Assembly (NCBI RefSeq): GCF_041200145.1
Contig: NZ_CP165734.1
Span: 5,456,001 to 5,520,000 of the forward strand
Length of the DNA: 64,000 nt
Source of the DNA: Bradyrhizobium sp. LLZ17
Lineage (GTDB): Bacteria; Pseudomonadota; Alphaproteobacteria; Rhizobiales; Xanthobacteraceae
Reading direction: 5' to 3'
Below are positions 18,365-27,729 of this stretch, one piece after another (the first letter of the stretch is position 1; each line of letters begins with the position of its first letter). The position numbers and the translations under genes are program-made. The notes beneath the pieces are model-generated. The model saw only the letters and a program-made list of their open reading frames with translations, was not told the DNA's origin and did not search any database.

Positions 18365-18655
18365 ATGACGGCAACCAGGCTCGCCATCGCGGCGTGCATC
18401 ACCATCGGGCTGGTGGTGGCCCCCTTTGCGGCTGAAGCCAAGCGGCACAGATCCAGCAGGCATTCGACGACGACCGTCGTGGCCCCAACCTATAGAAGCC
18501 CCGGAGTGACCGCGCCGCAGCCCGGCGCCTACGGGTCGTCGGGCCAGTCGGTCGGGACGGTTACGGCACCTTCGATCGGAACTTATAACTGGCCATCTGT
18601 CGGCGTGACCAACTCAGTCCCGACCTGGAGCAACACCAACCCGCCCGTCAGATGA
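18365..18655 (+). CDS. Small exported protein with GSSGQxVGTVTAPS motif
   Basis: A 96-residue protein with a signal peptide (hydrophobic stretch up to FAAEAK, residue ~25), then a basic patch and a low-complexity Ser/Thr/Pro/Gly tail containing GSSGQSVGTVTAPSIGTYN and PSVGVTNSVPTWSNTNPP. I do not recognise a domain. The ATG at 18365 is preceded by AGGAAAGGATG. The same tail recurs in the gene at 19392, about 1 kb downstream, so these are paralogues from a local duplication. The tail could be a disordered periplasmic or surface segment; the function is unknown. Confidence 0.75.
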   Translation: MTATRLAIAACITIGLVVAPFAAEAKRHRSSRHSTTTVVAPTYRSPGVTAPQPGAYGSSGQSVGTVTAPSIGTYNWPSVGVTNSVPTWSNTNPPVR

Positions 18656-18678
18656 GGAGAGACCCGCGGTCTCTCACC

Positions 18679-18888
18679 TCAGGCGCCTCGGCCGCCCTGC
18701 TGACCCATCACGCAGCGCCATCCAGCCAGCCGTTCGGCTGGATGCTGGGTCATCCACTCCGCGAGTTGCGGCGCGCCCATCAGGCAGGACTGCATCGAGA
18801 CATCGGCGAAGTCCGACGTGGTGACGATCTGCTCGTGACAACTCGCCGGTGAGGCAAGATTGCAGAGGCCGGCAATGATCTTGATCAC
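18679..18888 (-). CDS. Small cysteine-containing protein of unknown function
   Basis: A 69-residue product starting with GTG at 18888. It has a hydrophobic start (MIKIIAGLCNLASPA) that could be a weak signal peptide, and four cysteines. The middle reads SDFADVSMQSCLMGAPQLAE, then WMTQHPAERLAGWRC. Its start overlaps the stop of the preceding small gene (GTGA), so the pair is translationally coupled. I recall similar short hypotheticals in bradyrhizobia but cannot name a role. Confidence 0.6.
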   Translation of the reverse strand: MIKIIAGLCNLASPASCHEQIVTTSDFADVSMQSCLMGAPQLAEWMTQHPAERLAGWRCVMGQQGGRGA

Positions 18889-19049
18889 GCGAGGTTGCCC
18901 CTGTCGTTCTGGTGCGCACTGGCTCCGCCCGGCTGCTCGCCGGCCGGATCAGTCGACGGGAAAATGCTGTCATAAATCGCACGCGCTTCCTGAATGAGGC
19001 GAATGCGCTCGCGCTCGGATTTCGAGACAAACTGAATAATCTGGCCCAT
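18885..19049 (-). CDS. Small hypothetical protein, coupled to the next gene
   Basis: A 54-residue protein starting at MGQIIQFVSKSERERIRLIQ. It is a charged helical product without membrane segments. GGAG lies 7 bases before ATG 19049. The open frame extends ten codons further but with no ribosome-binding site. Its stop overlaps the GTG of the 69-residue gene, so they form a two-gene operon. Confidence 0.6.
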   Translation of the reverse strand: MGQIIQFVSKSERERIRLIQEARAIYDSIFPSTDPAGEQPGGASAHQNDRGNLA

Positions 19050-19391
19050 GTCGGCTCCAATAAATCCTCGATCCATCATGAGATGATGGAAATAATTTTA
19101 TTCGCATGTGGGGTGCCGGCTCGGGCCGCGCAGCCGCGCAGGCGGTCACGAGGGATAAAAAGCTCGTGACTATTCCGTTCCTGGGGCGGAGCGGGATACC
19201 TTGATGATGCGCCGATCATCTATCCGCCCGGACTCGCTTCGCAGCATCGTGATGAAGTGTTGAGCCCCACGTCGGGGCGGCACGGGGGCACATTTTCGCG
19301 CGGGTGGAGTTGTCAGTTTACTCAGTGCACGAGTGGTTCGCCTTGACGAACGGCCGTCGCGATTGAGAGATCGCACCCGAAAGGATCAGCC
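19050..19391. other. Intergenic region
   Basis: About 340 bases with no supported gene. It must hold the promoter for the small minus-strand pair and for the exported protein at 19392. A short GATGATGCGCCGATCATC palindrome lies near 19201-19218. Confidence 0.4.
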
Positions 19392-19662
19392 ATGACAGGA
19401 ACGAAACGCTCCATTGCGGCACTCGTCGCGCTCGGATTCTGCTGCTGCACCGTTCGCTGTGAACGCGCAAACGTCGGGGACGCCTGCACAGAGCAGCACC
19501 AGCGGGCGCACCGGAGCACCGGTACAGCAAGGGACGTTTGGAAGTTCGGGGCAGACTGTCGGGACGGTGACGGCGCCGTCGGTCGGAACGTCCAATCAGC
19601 CCTCCGTCGGTGTGACCAATTCAGTCCCGACCTGGAACAACACGAATCCTCGGACCAAGTAG
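19392..19662 (+). pseudogene. Paralogue of the 18365 exported protein, frameshifted
   Basis: With one base removed near 19437-19440 this reads as an 89-residue protein: signal peptide MTGTKRSIAALVALGF joined to AAAPFAVNAQ (a good signal peptidase site), then a tail with GSSGQTVGTVTAPSVGTSN and PSVGVTNSVPTWNNTNP, almost the same as in the 18365 gene. As given, the start codon and the tail are in different frames. Either one extra base is present in the sequence or the copy is dead. ATG 19392 follows AAAGGATCAGCC, mirroring the paralogue. Confidence 0.7.
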
Positions 19663-19679
19663 AGCCGCGACCAGCTGAC

Positions 19680-21299
19680 CTACGCTGCCGGCGCGCGTTC
19701 CTTCTGTCCCGGCACCGCTGCCAGCAGCTCGCGTGTATAGGGATGCTCGGGCATTGCGAAGAGCTGAGCCGTCGGCTTCAGCTCGACAATAGCGCCACGC
19801 TGCATGACCGCGATGCGGTCGCAGATTTGCGCCGCCACGCGAAGATCATGGGTGATGAACAGCATCGAGAGGCCGAGGCGTGCCTTGAGGTCTTCGAGCA
19901 GCCTCAAGACCTGTGCCTGTACGGAGACGTCGAGCGCGGAGACGGCTTCGTCGGCGACGATGATCTCGGGCTCCAGCGCGAGCGCGCGTGCGATGCCGAC
20001 GCGCTGGCGCTGGCCGCCGGAGAATTCATGCGGATAGCGGTCGAGCGCGCCGGCGTCCAGCCCGACCATCTTGAGGAGATCGCGGGCGCGGTCGAACGCC
20101 ATTCTTGGATCTGTACCGGCCGCGATCGGGCCGTCGGCAATGATGTGGCCGATCTTGCGGCGCGGATTGAGCGAGGCGAACGGATCCTGAAAGATCATCT
20201 GGATGCGATGGCGCTCGGCTCGCAGCGCCTTGCCCGCGAGCCGGGTGAGATCGGTGTCGCCGATCCGCACCGTACCGCGGTCGGCTTCGATCAGCCGCAT
20301 GACGAGACGGGCCACCGACGATTTGCCGGAGCCGGATTCCCCGACCAGGCCGAGCGTCTCACCCTTGAGGATCGTGAAATTGACTTCGCGTGCGGCATCG
20401 ACGCGGCGGTCTTCGCGAAACCAGCCGCCGGAGGTGACGTAGGTCTTGTCCAGCCCGATCACCTCGACGGCCTTGGCCCGATCGTCGAGCGGCGCGCGCG
20501 ACGGCGGGGCCATCGTCGGCACCGCGGCCAGCAGCGCCTTGGTGTAGTCGTGCTGCGGATTGTTGAAGACGGCGCTGGCTGGGCCTTCCTCGACGACCTT
20601 GCCATGCCGGAGCACCAAGACCTGGTCGGCGATGTCGGCGACCACGCCGAAATCGTGGGTGATGAACATCACCGCCATGTTGCGGTTGCGCTGAAGGTTG
20701 CGGATCAGCTTGAGGATCTGCGCCTGCGTCGTGACGTCGAGCGCGGTGGTCGGCTCGTCAGCGACCAGCACGGCCGGTTCGAGCGCGAGCGCCATCGCGA
20801 TCATGGCGCGCTGGCGCTGGCCGCCGGAGAGCTGGTGCGGATAAGCGCGCACGATGCGCTCGGGGTCGGGCAGGCCGACCTCGCGTGCCAGAGACAGGGC
20901 CTTGGCGCGGCGCTCCTTCGGCGTGAGCAGGCCGTGGGCCTCGAACATCTCGGCCATCTGGTCGCCGATCCGCATCAACGGATTGAGTGCGGTCATCGGC
21001 TCCTGGAAGATCATCGCGAGCCGGCGGCCGCGCAAATCGCGCCAGCCGTTGTCATCGAGCTTGAGCAGGTCGCGGCCTTCGAACTGGATCTCGCCGGAGG
21101 CGATGTCGACCGTATCAGGCAGCAGGCCCATCAGCGCATGCGCGCACATCGATTTGCCGGAGCCGGACTCGCCAACGACGCAGACGATTTTGCCCGGTCG
21201 CAGATCCAGCGAGACGCCGTCGACCGCGAAAGGACGTTCGCCGCCCTTGGGCAGCGCGATCCGCAAGTTCGTGATGGAAACGGCGGGCGGCGCGGTCAT
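19680..21299 (-). CDS. Dipeptide/oligopeptide ABC importer, fused double ATPase
   Basis: A 539-residue protein with two complete ABC ATPases, equal to a DppD-DppF fusion. The first half has Walker A GESGSGKS, signature LSGGQRQR and Walker [13 protein letters not shown]. The second half has [26 protein letters not shown] and [12 protein letters not shown], in which the catalytic glutamate position is DEA. Each half ends with an HPYT-like oligopeptide ABC C-terminal motif (second half: [15 protein letters not shown]). It energises import through the DppB/DppC permeases, whose genes lie immediately upstream with a 2-base gap. ATG at 21299. Confidence 0.94.
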   Translation of the reverse strand: MTAPPAVSITNLRIALPKGGERPFAVDGVSLDLRPGKIVCVVGESGSGKSMCAHALMGLLPDTVDIASGEIQFEGRDLLKLDDNGWRDLRGRRLAMIFQEPMTALNPLMRIGDQMAEMFEAHGLLTPKERRAKALSLAREVGLPDPERIVRAYPHQLSGGQRQRAMIAMALALEPAVLVADEPTTALDVTTQAQILKLIRNLQRNRNMAVMFITHDFGVVADIADQVLVLRHGKVVEEGPASAVFNNPQHDYTKALLAAVPTMAPPSRAPLDDRAKAVEVIGLDKTYVTSGGWFREDRRVDAAREVNFTILKGETLGLVGESGSGKSSVARLVMRLIEADRGTVRIGDTDLTRLAGKALRAERHRIQMIFQDPFASLNPRRKIGHIIADGPIAAGTDPRMAFDRARDLLKMVGLDAGALDRYPHEFSGGQRQRVGIARALALEPEIIVADEAVSALDVSVQAQVLRLLEDLKARLGLSMLFITHDLRVAAQICDRIAVMQRGAIVELKPTAQLFAMPEHPYTRELLAAVPGQKERAPAA

Positions 21300-21301
21300 G
21301 A

Positions 21302-22141
21302 TCAGCGCCCCTCCCGTGACAAGCGCGGATTGAGCGCGTCGTTGAGGCCTTCGCCGATCAGGTTCAGGCCGAGCACCGAGATCAGGATGGCGACGCCGGG
21401 AAACACGGTGATCCACCAGGCCTGGCGGATCACGGTGCGGCCGGCACCGACCATGTAGCCCCAGGAGATCAGATTGGGATCGCCGAGGCCGAGGAACGAC
21501 AGCGAGGATTCCAGCAGGATCGCGGTCGCGACCATCAGCGAGGCCAGCACGATCACCGGCGACAGCGCATTGGGCAGGATCTCGCGCAGGATGATCCAGC
21601 TGTTACTCTGGCCGGTCACCACGGCCGCCTGGACATATTCCCGCGTCCGCAGCGACAGCACTTCGCCACGGACGAGGCGGGCGACCGGCGGCCAGCTCAC
21701 CACCGCGATCGAGGTCACGATCGAATAGATCGAGGGCTGCAGGATTGCGACCAGCACGATCGCGAGCGCGAAGCTCGGAATGGTCTGGAAGAATTCGGTG
21801 AAGCGCATCAGGGCGTCGTCGACCCGGCCGCCGAAATAGCCGGCCATCGCGCCGATCGGTACGCCGACGATCAGCGCCACCAACGTCGAGATGAGGCCGA
21901 CCAGCAGCGACACCCGCGCACCGAAGATCATGCCGGCAAAGACGTCGCGGCCGAGCGCGTCGGTCCCGAGCGGCACGGTCGAGAGCGTGAAGGGCGGCAG
22001 GAAAGGCCGCTGCACCATCCGCCAGGGCGAGTTCGGGAACAGTAGCGGCCCGAACACCGCGACCGAGATCGCAAGCAGCAGGATGACGAGCCCGATGACG
22101 CCGCTCGGACTCTTCAGCATCGATTTCCAGAACTGTTTCAT
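21302..22141 (-). CDS. dppC: Dipeptide/oligopeptide ABC importer permease, DppC-like
   Basis: A 279-residue inner-membrane protein with an N-terminal OppC-like TM (LKSPSGVIGLVILLLAISV), the segment PLGTDALGRDVFAGMIFGAR typical of DppC/OppC, and the EAA loop region ahead of REILPNALSPVIVLASLM. About six helices are predicted. The start overlaps the dppB stop (ATGA at 22138-22141) and the fused ATPase follows within 2 bases, so translation is coupled. Confidence 0.93.
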   Translation of the reverse strand: MKQFWKSMLKSPSGVIGLVILLLAISVAVFGPLLFPNSPWRMVQRPFLPPFTLSTVPLGTDALGRDVFAGMIFGARVSLLVGLISTLVALIVGVPIGAMAGYFGGRVDDALMRFTEFFQTIPSFALAIVLVAILQPSIYSIVTSIAVVSWPPVARLVRGEVLSLRTREYVQAAVVTGQSNSWIILREILPNALSPVIVLASLMVATAILLESSLSFLGLGDPNLISWGYMVGAGRTVIRQAWWITVFPGVAILISVLGLNLIGEGLNDALNPRLSREGR

Positions 22142-23109
22142 GTGGCGTATTCGATGCGCGGATCGACCAGGCGATAGACCAGGTCGGTGATGAGGTTAAA
22201 GATCAGGACCATGACCGAGCAGGTCACGAACACGCCGAGCAGCAGATTGTAATCCCGCTGCAACAGCGCGTCGTACATCAGACGCCCGATGCCGGGCCAG
22301 GCGAACACGGTTTCGGTGATGACGGCGCCGCCGATCAGCGTGCCGGCATGCACGCCGGCAAGCGTCACGACGGGGAGCAGCGCGTTGCGCAGCACGTGGC
22401 GGCGCTGGATCACGGCGTCGGAGAGGCCCTTGGCGCGCGCGGTCTTGACGAAGTCGAGCCGCTGCACCTGCAGCATCGAGGCACGCGTCATGCGGGTGTA
22501 GGTCGCCATGAAGAACAGGCCGAGCGTCATCGCGGGCATGATCAGATGCGCACCGACGTCGATGATATGGGCAAGGCCGGTGAGGTTGGCGCCGACGGTC
22601 TCGTAGCCGAAGCTCGGCAGCCAATCGACCGTGACCGAAAACAGCAGGATTCCCATCAGCGCCACCCAGAAGATCGGCATGGCGTAGAAGATCAGTGCAA
22701 ACACGGTGATGGCGGTGTCGAGGAAAGTTCCGGCAAAACGCGCGGCGAAGGTGCCGAAGAGGACGCCGAGGACGAGCGAAATCGCGAATGCCGTGAGCGT
22801 CAACAGCAGCGTCGCCGGCAGCCGTTCCATGATCAGCTTCGACACCGGCGCTTGCTGGCGGAACGAGAAGCCGAGGTCGAGATTAGCGATGCCCTTGACA
22901 TAGATGAAGAGCTGCTCGGGCAGCGGCTTGTCGAGGCCGAACTTTTCCCGCAATTGCTGGACGAAGACTTGGTCACTGGCGCCGGCCTCGCCGGCCATCA
23001 CGACGGCGGGGTCACCGGGCGCCAGCCGGATCAGGAAGAAATTGAGAACGACGATCGCGAGCAGCACGATGATGCCTTTCACGACACGTTGAGCGACGAA
23101 GGAGAGCAT
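22138..23109 (-). CDS. dppB: Dipeptide/oligopeptide ABC importer permease, DppB-like
   Basis: A 323-residue inner-membrane permease. It begins MLSFVAQRVVKGIIVLLAIV and contains the DppB/OppB landmarks LAPGDPAVVMAGE, LGFSFRQQ, and the EAA loop as ARAKGLSDAVIQRRHVLRNA. ETVFAWPGIGRLMYDALLQRD follows near the C-terminus. I take ATG 23109 rather than the in-frame TTG two codons upstream. The permease cannot be assigned to a particular peptide from sequence alone. Confidence 0.93.
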   Translation of the reverse strand: MLSFVAQRVVKGIIVLLAIVVLNFFLIRLAPGDPAVVMAGEAGASDQVFVQQLREKFGLDKPLPEQLFIYVKGIANLDLGFSFRQQAPVSKLIMERLPATLLLTLTAFAISLVLGVLFGTFAARFAGTFLDTAITVFALIFYAMPIFWVALMGILLFSVTVDWLPSFGYETVGANLTGLAHIIDVGAHLIMPAMTLGLFFMATYTRMTRASMLQVQRLDFVKTARAKGLSDAVIQRRHVLRNALLPVVTLAGVHAGTLIGGAVITETVFAWPGIGRLMYDALLQRDYNLLLGVFVTCSVMVLIFNLITDLVYRLVDPRIEYAT

Positions 23110-23155
23110 GATCAAATAGGGATGAAATCGGGGTGGTCGCGGCCGCGGCGGCGGT

Positions 23156-23292
23156 GCGCTCCCTCTCCGGCTTGCGGGGGAGGGCAGGAGAGGGGGTGCT
23201 TCCGCAGAGGGATTGCCAGGAGGAGAGAACCCTCACCCGCTACGCTCTTCGAGCGAAGCGACCTCTCCCGCAAGCGGGAGGGGTAAGGGGAG
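23156..23292. repeat. Palindromic repeat between dppA-like and dppB-like genes
   Basis: The region contains CTCCCTCTCCGGCTTGCGGG near 23160 and CCTCTCCCGCAAGCGGGAGG near 23262-23281, with CCCTCACCCGCTACGCTCTT between. Relatives lie at ~28193-28345 and ~47376-47517. Hairpins between a binding-protein gene and its permeases often lower expression of the downstream genes; that role here is inference. Confidence 0.6.
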
Positions 23293-23308
23293 TTCGGAGC
23301 GCACGCCC

Positions 23309-24859
23309 TCACTTCTCGAGCCATGCGTCCTTGAAGCCGTCATTGACCCCGATCCCCGTGGTGATCAGGTTCTTGACGTTGCAACGCATGATGGTCGGGA
23401 ATTGCAGCTCCAGCATCCAGGCCACCGGCACGTCCTCGACCAGGATCTTTTGCGCCTTCTCGTAGATCTCCTTGCGCTTGGAATCCGGCGTTGCGACCGC
23501 GCCGTCGGCGAACAACTTGTCGATCTCGGGATTGGAGTAGCCCTCGACATTGTTGAAGACCTGGCCCTTGGCGATGGCGCTGGAGACGTAGTTGCGGCCG
23601 ACGCCGAGGGCTGGATCGCCATATTGGTAGAGATAGGTGAAGGCGATGTCGTAGTCCCAATCGCCGATCTTCTGGTTGCCGCCGGCAACGTCGGTCGAGA
23701 TCGTCTCGATGTTCATGCCGACATCCATGAGGTTCTGCTTCACGGCCTCACCCCAGCGCTGCCAGGTCTCGCCGTAAGCGAGCGGCAAGATGCGGATCTT
23801 CTCGCCCTTGTAGCCGGCTTCCTTCAGCAGCGCCTTCGCCTTCGCGGGATCGTAGGGATATTTCGGCACGTCGTCGGTGTAGTATTTGATGGTCGAGGCC
23901 GACGGGCCCGTCGCGACCTTGCCGAGCCCGTTCCAGATCACGTCCTTGGCGAAATCGCGGTCGATCGCGTACATCACCGCCTGTCGCACCCGCTTGTCCG
24001 CGAGCGGACCCTGGCGATTGTTTAGCCACAGCCAGGCCAGCGGCGAGAAGAACTCCCAGCCCGCGCCGGTGACGCAGGTGTCCTTCAGCTTCGAGAGCCG
24101 CGGCACGTCGAAATTCTCGACCGAGCCGCCGGGCAGCACGTCGACCTTGCCGGTCTCGTAAGCCACCGAGCGTGCGGCGGCGTCGGGGATGACCTGCCAG
24201 TAGATATCGTCGAGATAGGGCTTTCCCTTCTCGTAGTAGTTCGGATTCTTGACCAGGCGGATGAACGAGCCCTTCTGCCATTCCTTGAACATGAAGGGGC
24301 CGGTGCCGACCGGCGCGTTGTTGTAGGGGTTGGTCTTCCAGTCGGTGCCTTCATAGAGATGTTTCGGCACCATCGGCATCGAGCCGACCTCGAAGATGCC
24401 GAGGAACGGCCCGAACGGCTGCTTCAGCGTGAACACCACGGTGTAGTCGTCGGGCGCCTCGACCTTGTCGACCTGCACCAGATTGTTGCGGGCACGCGCG
24501 TGGGTCTGCTTCAGCATCTCGATCGAGAACAGCACGTCGGCGGATGTGAAGGGCTTGCCGTCGTGCCAGGTCACGCCCTTCCTGAGCTTGAACGTGTAGG
24601 TCTTGGCGTCCTCGCTGATGCTCCAGCTCTCCGCCAGTTCCGGCTGCGGCTCGAGCTTGGGGCTGTAGCGCAGCAGGCCTTCGAAGATGTTGCCCGACAC
24701 CATCTGGATCGGGCCGTTCTGGACCATCGCAAGCATCAGGCTCGGCGGCTCGGGCTGGATCACGGCCTTGATCGCGCCTCCCATTTTCGGCTCTTGCGCC
24801 AGCGCCGAGGCGGTGACGCCGCAAGCCAGAAGGACACCAAGCAACACTCGTTTCGGCAT
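23309..24859 (-). CDS. ABC importer substrate-binding protein, SBP family 5
   Basis: A 516-residue periplasmic peptide-binding protein. The signal peptide MPKRVLLGVLLACGVTASAL is cleaved at AQE. Family landmarks: LLRYSPKLEPQPELAESW, TYTFKLRKGVTWHDGKPFTS, and NAPVGTGPFMFKEWQKG. It is first in the operon (binding protein, permease B, permease C, fused ATPase). Family 5 members bind di/oligopeptides, opines, nickel or sugars; nothing in the sequence settles which one. Confidence 0.93.
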   Translation of the reverse strand: MPKRVLLGVLLACGVTASALAQEPKMGGAIKAVIQPEPPSLMLAMVQNGPIQMVSGNIFEGLLRYSPKLEPQPELAESWSISEDAKTYTFKLRKGVTWHDGKPFTSADVLFSIEMLKQTHARARNNLVQVDKVEAPDDYTVVFTLKQPFGPFLGIFEVGSMPMVPKHLYEGTDWKTNPYNNAPVGTGPFMFKEWQKGSFIRLVKNPNYYEKGKPYLDDIYWQVIPDAAARSVAYETGKVDVLPGGSVENFDVPRLSKLKDTCVTGAGWEFFSPLAWLWLNNRQGPLADKRVRQAVMYAIDRDFAKDVIWNGLGKVATGPSASTIKYYTDDVPKYPYDPAKAKALLKEAGYKGEKIRILPLAYGETWQRWGEAVKQNLMDVGMNIETISTDVAGGNQKIGDWDYDIAFTYLYQYGDPALGVGRNYVSSAIAKGQVFNNVEGYSNPEIDKLFADGAVATPDSKRKEIYEKAQKILVEDVPVAWMLELQFPTIMRCNVKNLITTGIGVNDGFKDAWLEK

Positions 24860-25140
24860 GTCGTATCTTTCTCAAGCGAGACCAGCCGTAACCGCTTCGC
24901 AACGTCCTCGCGCGCGAAGCGACGGCCGGCCCATCCCAGTCCCCATCCAGCATCGAGGCTCACATGGTCTCGTTCCGCGTCGCAAGATGAAAGTCTCGAC
25001 AGTGTTCGCACAAAAAATGTACAGCGCGTCCTGTTTTGGCCTTTCAAGGCAGCGGGACGGCCGAAAGCGGCCACAGCGCTAAATCGATCAACGCTACGGC
25101 GTCCGATCGCCCCTCATCCCGCGAGAACAAGAAAAGGTTC
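24860..25140. other. Intergenic region upstream of the peptide importer operon
   Basis: 281 bases. It should contain the promoter of the importer operon and the 3' end of the winged-helix-TPR gene. No clear operator or terminator was seen. Confidence 0.4.
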
Positions 25141-26691
25141 TCACCGCAACCCTGCCCGCCGAAACCCTTCGAGATAATGCTCGCGATCCCTGTCATTGGC
25201 CCATGGCAATTGCGTCGCGATCCAATGCAGCGAAATGTTGGGCTGGGTGCGGCGGAGTTCGTCCAGCGCTATCCCGGCGAGCGCGGTGTCGCCGGTCATG
25301 CTGGCGGAGACCGCCAGCACGCGATAGGCGCCGGTGAGGTCGCCGCGATGCCGGATCGCTTCGCGCGCGAGCGCGATGGCCTCGTCGTAACGTCGCTCCG
25401 TGAAGCGGGCATAGCCGGCAATGCCGTGATAGATCGCCAACGACGGATCGCGCGGGCTTAGCCTTATCGCCTTCTGCGCCGCCTCGAACGAATCGTTCGA
25501 TCGCCCGGCATAGGACAGCGCCAGCGCGTAGTATCCCTGCGCCAGCGAGAAGTTCGGATTGAGCGCGAGCGCCTGCTCGAACTCGGACAGCGCGTCCGCG
25601 AGCCGCCGCGTCGAGAAGCAGACGCTGCCGAGCGCGGCATGGGCCCAGGCGTCCTCGTGGTCGCAACGTACCGCGGCGAGCGCTGCCCTCTCCGCGATCG
25701 GTGCCGTCGTGGCGAGCTCAGCCCAGCCGAGATGCACGCCGAACATGTGGCTGGCCGCCAGCACCGACAACGCCTGGCCGTAATCCGGGTCGATCGCGAT
25801 CGCGCGCTCAAGCAGCGTCTGCGCGGCGAGATGGTCCTGCGGCGTCACCCGCCAGTAGTGCGACAGCGCGCGCATGAGCAGGTCCCAGGCATCCAGGCTC
25901 GACGGCGGCTTGCGATGGGCGCGAAAATTCTCAGCGGCATGGATCTGCGGCTCGATCGCCGCGACGATCCGCTCGGTGATCTCGTCCTGCACGGCGAAGA
26001 CGTCGACCAGCTCGCGGTCGTAGCGCTCGGCCCAGAGGTGACTGCCGGTGGCGGCGTCGTTGAGCTGCGCGGTGATGCGTACGCGGTTGTCCGCCTTGCG
26101 CACGCTGCCCTCGACGATGTAGCGCACGCCGAGCTCCTCCGCGATCTGTTTGATGTGAACGGCGCGCCCCTTGTAGGTGAAGGACGAGTTGCGGGCGATC
26201 ACCATGAACCAGCGCTGCTTCGACAGCGCGGTGAGGATATCCTCGCTGATGCCGTCGCCGAAATATTCCTGCGCCGGATCACCGCTCATGTTCTCGAAGG
26301 CGAGCACCGCGATTCCCGGCCGGTCGGTCACAACGCGAGCGACGGCGGGCGTGGCCTCGGCTGGCGCAAGCACGGCTGCCGCTTCTTCCCGGACCTCGCC
26401 GACGAAGCGGAAGCCCTTGCGCGGGATCGTCTTGATCAGCCGCTGCGTCGCGCCATCGTCACCGAGCGCCTTCCGCGCGGCGTTGATCCGGCTGTTGAGC
26501 GCGGAGTCCGAGACGATGCGGTCGCTCCAGATCTCGCTGATCAGGTCATCCTTGCTGACCACCCGTGCGCGCTGCGCCACCAGGTAAAGCAAGAGGTCGA
26601 ACACCTGCGGCTGCAACGGAATGGCCGCGCCGTCGCATGTCAGCTCGCGCAGCTCGCCGTCGAGCACATTGTTTTCAAAGAGAAATCGCAC
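25141..26691 (-). CDS. Winged-helix-TPR regulator, CadC/adenylate-cyclase-like
   Basis: A 516-residue protein starting with GTG at 26691. Residues ~1-100 are an OmpR/CadC-type winged helix (VFDLLLYLVAQRARVVSKDD, IPRKGFRFVGEV). Residues ~140-290 form a TolB-N-like alpha/beta domain (IAVLAFENMSGDPAQEYFGD, GVRYIVEGSVRKADNRVRIT). The rest is TPR repeats. There is no membrane helix or cyclase catalytic motif, so the common database name adenylate cyclase would be misleading. It has a close paralogue at 28364-29924. The gene is divergent from the methyltransferase at 26825 and may regulate it. Confidence 0.86.
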   Translation of the reverse strand: MRFLFENNVLDGELRELTCDGAAIPLQPQVFDLLLYLVAQRARVVSKDDLISEIWSDRIVSDSALNSRINAARKALGDDGATQRLIKTIPRKGFRFVGEVREEAAAVLAPAEATPAVARVVTDRPGIAVLAFENMSGDPAQEYFGDGISEDILTALSKQRWFMVIARNSSFTYKGRAVHIKQIAEELGVRYIVEGSVRKADNRVRITAQLNDAATGSHLWAERYDRELVDVFAVQDEITERIVAAIEPQIHAAENFRAHRKPPSSLDAWDLLMRALSHYWRVTPQDHLAAQTLLERAIAIDPDYGQALSVLAASHMFGVHLGWAELATTAPIAERAALAAVRCDHEDAWAHAALGSVCFSTRRLADALSEFEQALALNPNFSLAQGYYALALSYAGRSNDSFEAAQKAIRLSPRDPSLAIYHGIAGYARFTERRYDEAIALAREAIRHRGDLTGAYRVLAVSASMTGDTALAGIALDELRRTQPNISLHWIATQLPWANDRDREHYLEGFRRAGLR

Positions 26692-26824
26692 GTTTCTGTC
26701 GTCTCAAGCTAAAATCAAAGTCGTCTCAGGCAAAAATCAACCGTCTGCAAAAGTCACGGCACGTCCGATGCGGCATGGTGCAGCAACCAATGGAGTGCCG
26801 ATATTTGGCACAACGGAGCTGCTT

Positions 26825-27614
26825 ATGACCCAAATTGATCATCAGGTTCATTCCCTGCACCCCGAGGTTTCGAGCTCGAAGGCTTTCAAGTTCATCGCTT
26901 TTTCTGTACGGAATTGCGGCATATCTCGTGTTTTTCGTCACCATTCTCTACGCCATCGGTTTCGTGATGGGGTTGGTGGTGCCGAAAAGCATCGACACCG
27001 GCACCGACACGCCGACGGCCGAGGCTGTCATCATCAATCTCCTCCTGATGGGGCTGTTCGCCATTCAACACAGCGTGATGGCGCGGCAGCGCTTCAAGGC
27101 GTGGTGGACGCAGTTCGTCCCCAAGCCGGTCGAGCGCAGCACCTATGTGCTGCTGGCGAGCCTGTCATTGCTCCTCCTGTTCTGGCAATGGCGTCCGCTG
27201 CCCACGGTGATATGGGACGTCGCGAATCCGGATCTTGCCGTAACGCTGGTCACGCTGTCGTTGGCAGGCTGGGTGTTGGTTTTCCTCAGCACCTACCTGA
27301 TCAACCACTTCGAATTGTTCGGATTGCATCAGGTGACCGATCATCTCGTCGGCAAGGAGGCCGCGCCGGCGCGCTTCAAGACGCCGCTGCTCTACAACTT
27401 CGTTCGTCATCCGATCTATCTCGGCTTCATCGTCGCCTTCTGGGCGGCGCCGACCATGACCGCCGGCCATCTCCTGTTTGCGGCCGTGACCACGCTCTAC
27501 ATCCTCGTTGGCATCGCGCTGGAGGAGCGCGATCTGATCGACCTGTTCGGCGACGAATACCGGCAGTACAAGCAACGGGTGTCGATGCTTATTCCCTGGC
27601 GGAAGTCAGTCTAG
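26825..27614 (+). pseudogene. MddA/NnrU-like isoprenylcysteine methyltransferase-family protein, frameshifted
   Basis: With one T removed from the T-run at 26899-26903, the locus encodes a 262-residue five-to-six-helix membrane protein. The N-terminus [20 protein letters not shown] is in one frame, and the rest, from [20 protein letters not shown], is in another. The C-terminal half has the ICMT-type motif [20 protein letters not shown] and [20 protein letters not shown], which bind S-adenosylmethionine. The length and layout fit methanethiol S-methyltransferase (MddA, makes dimethyl sulfide) better than NnrU. The break is probably a sequence error since both sides are intact. Transcription is divergent from the GTG-started regulator, 133 bases away. 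Confidence 0.78.
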
Positions 27615-27729
27615 CCGTTGAGTCCCTCGCGGCGCGTCCGCCGAACGGAGGATGCGCCGAGTGCCAAGGGCGAGGAGATGGAACTCACTCGCCGAACCAA
27701 GCTTGATGTTCATCCAAGGAGAATACTCA

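Noticed and set aside
25141..26691. Annotation as adenylate cyclase
   Set aside because: The winged-helix-TPR proteins are often named so in databases, but no class III catalytic motifs are present.
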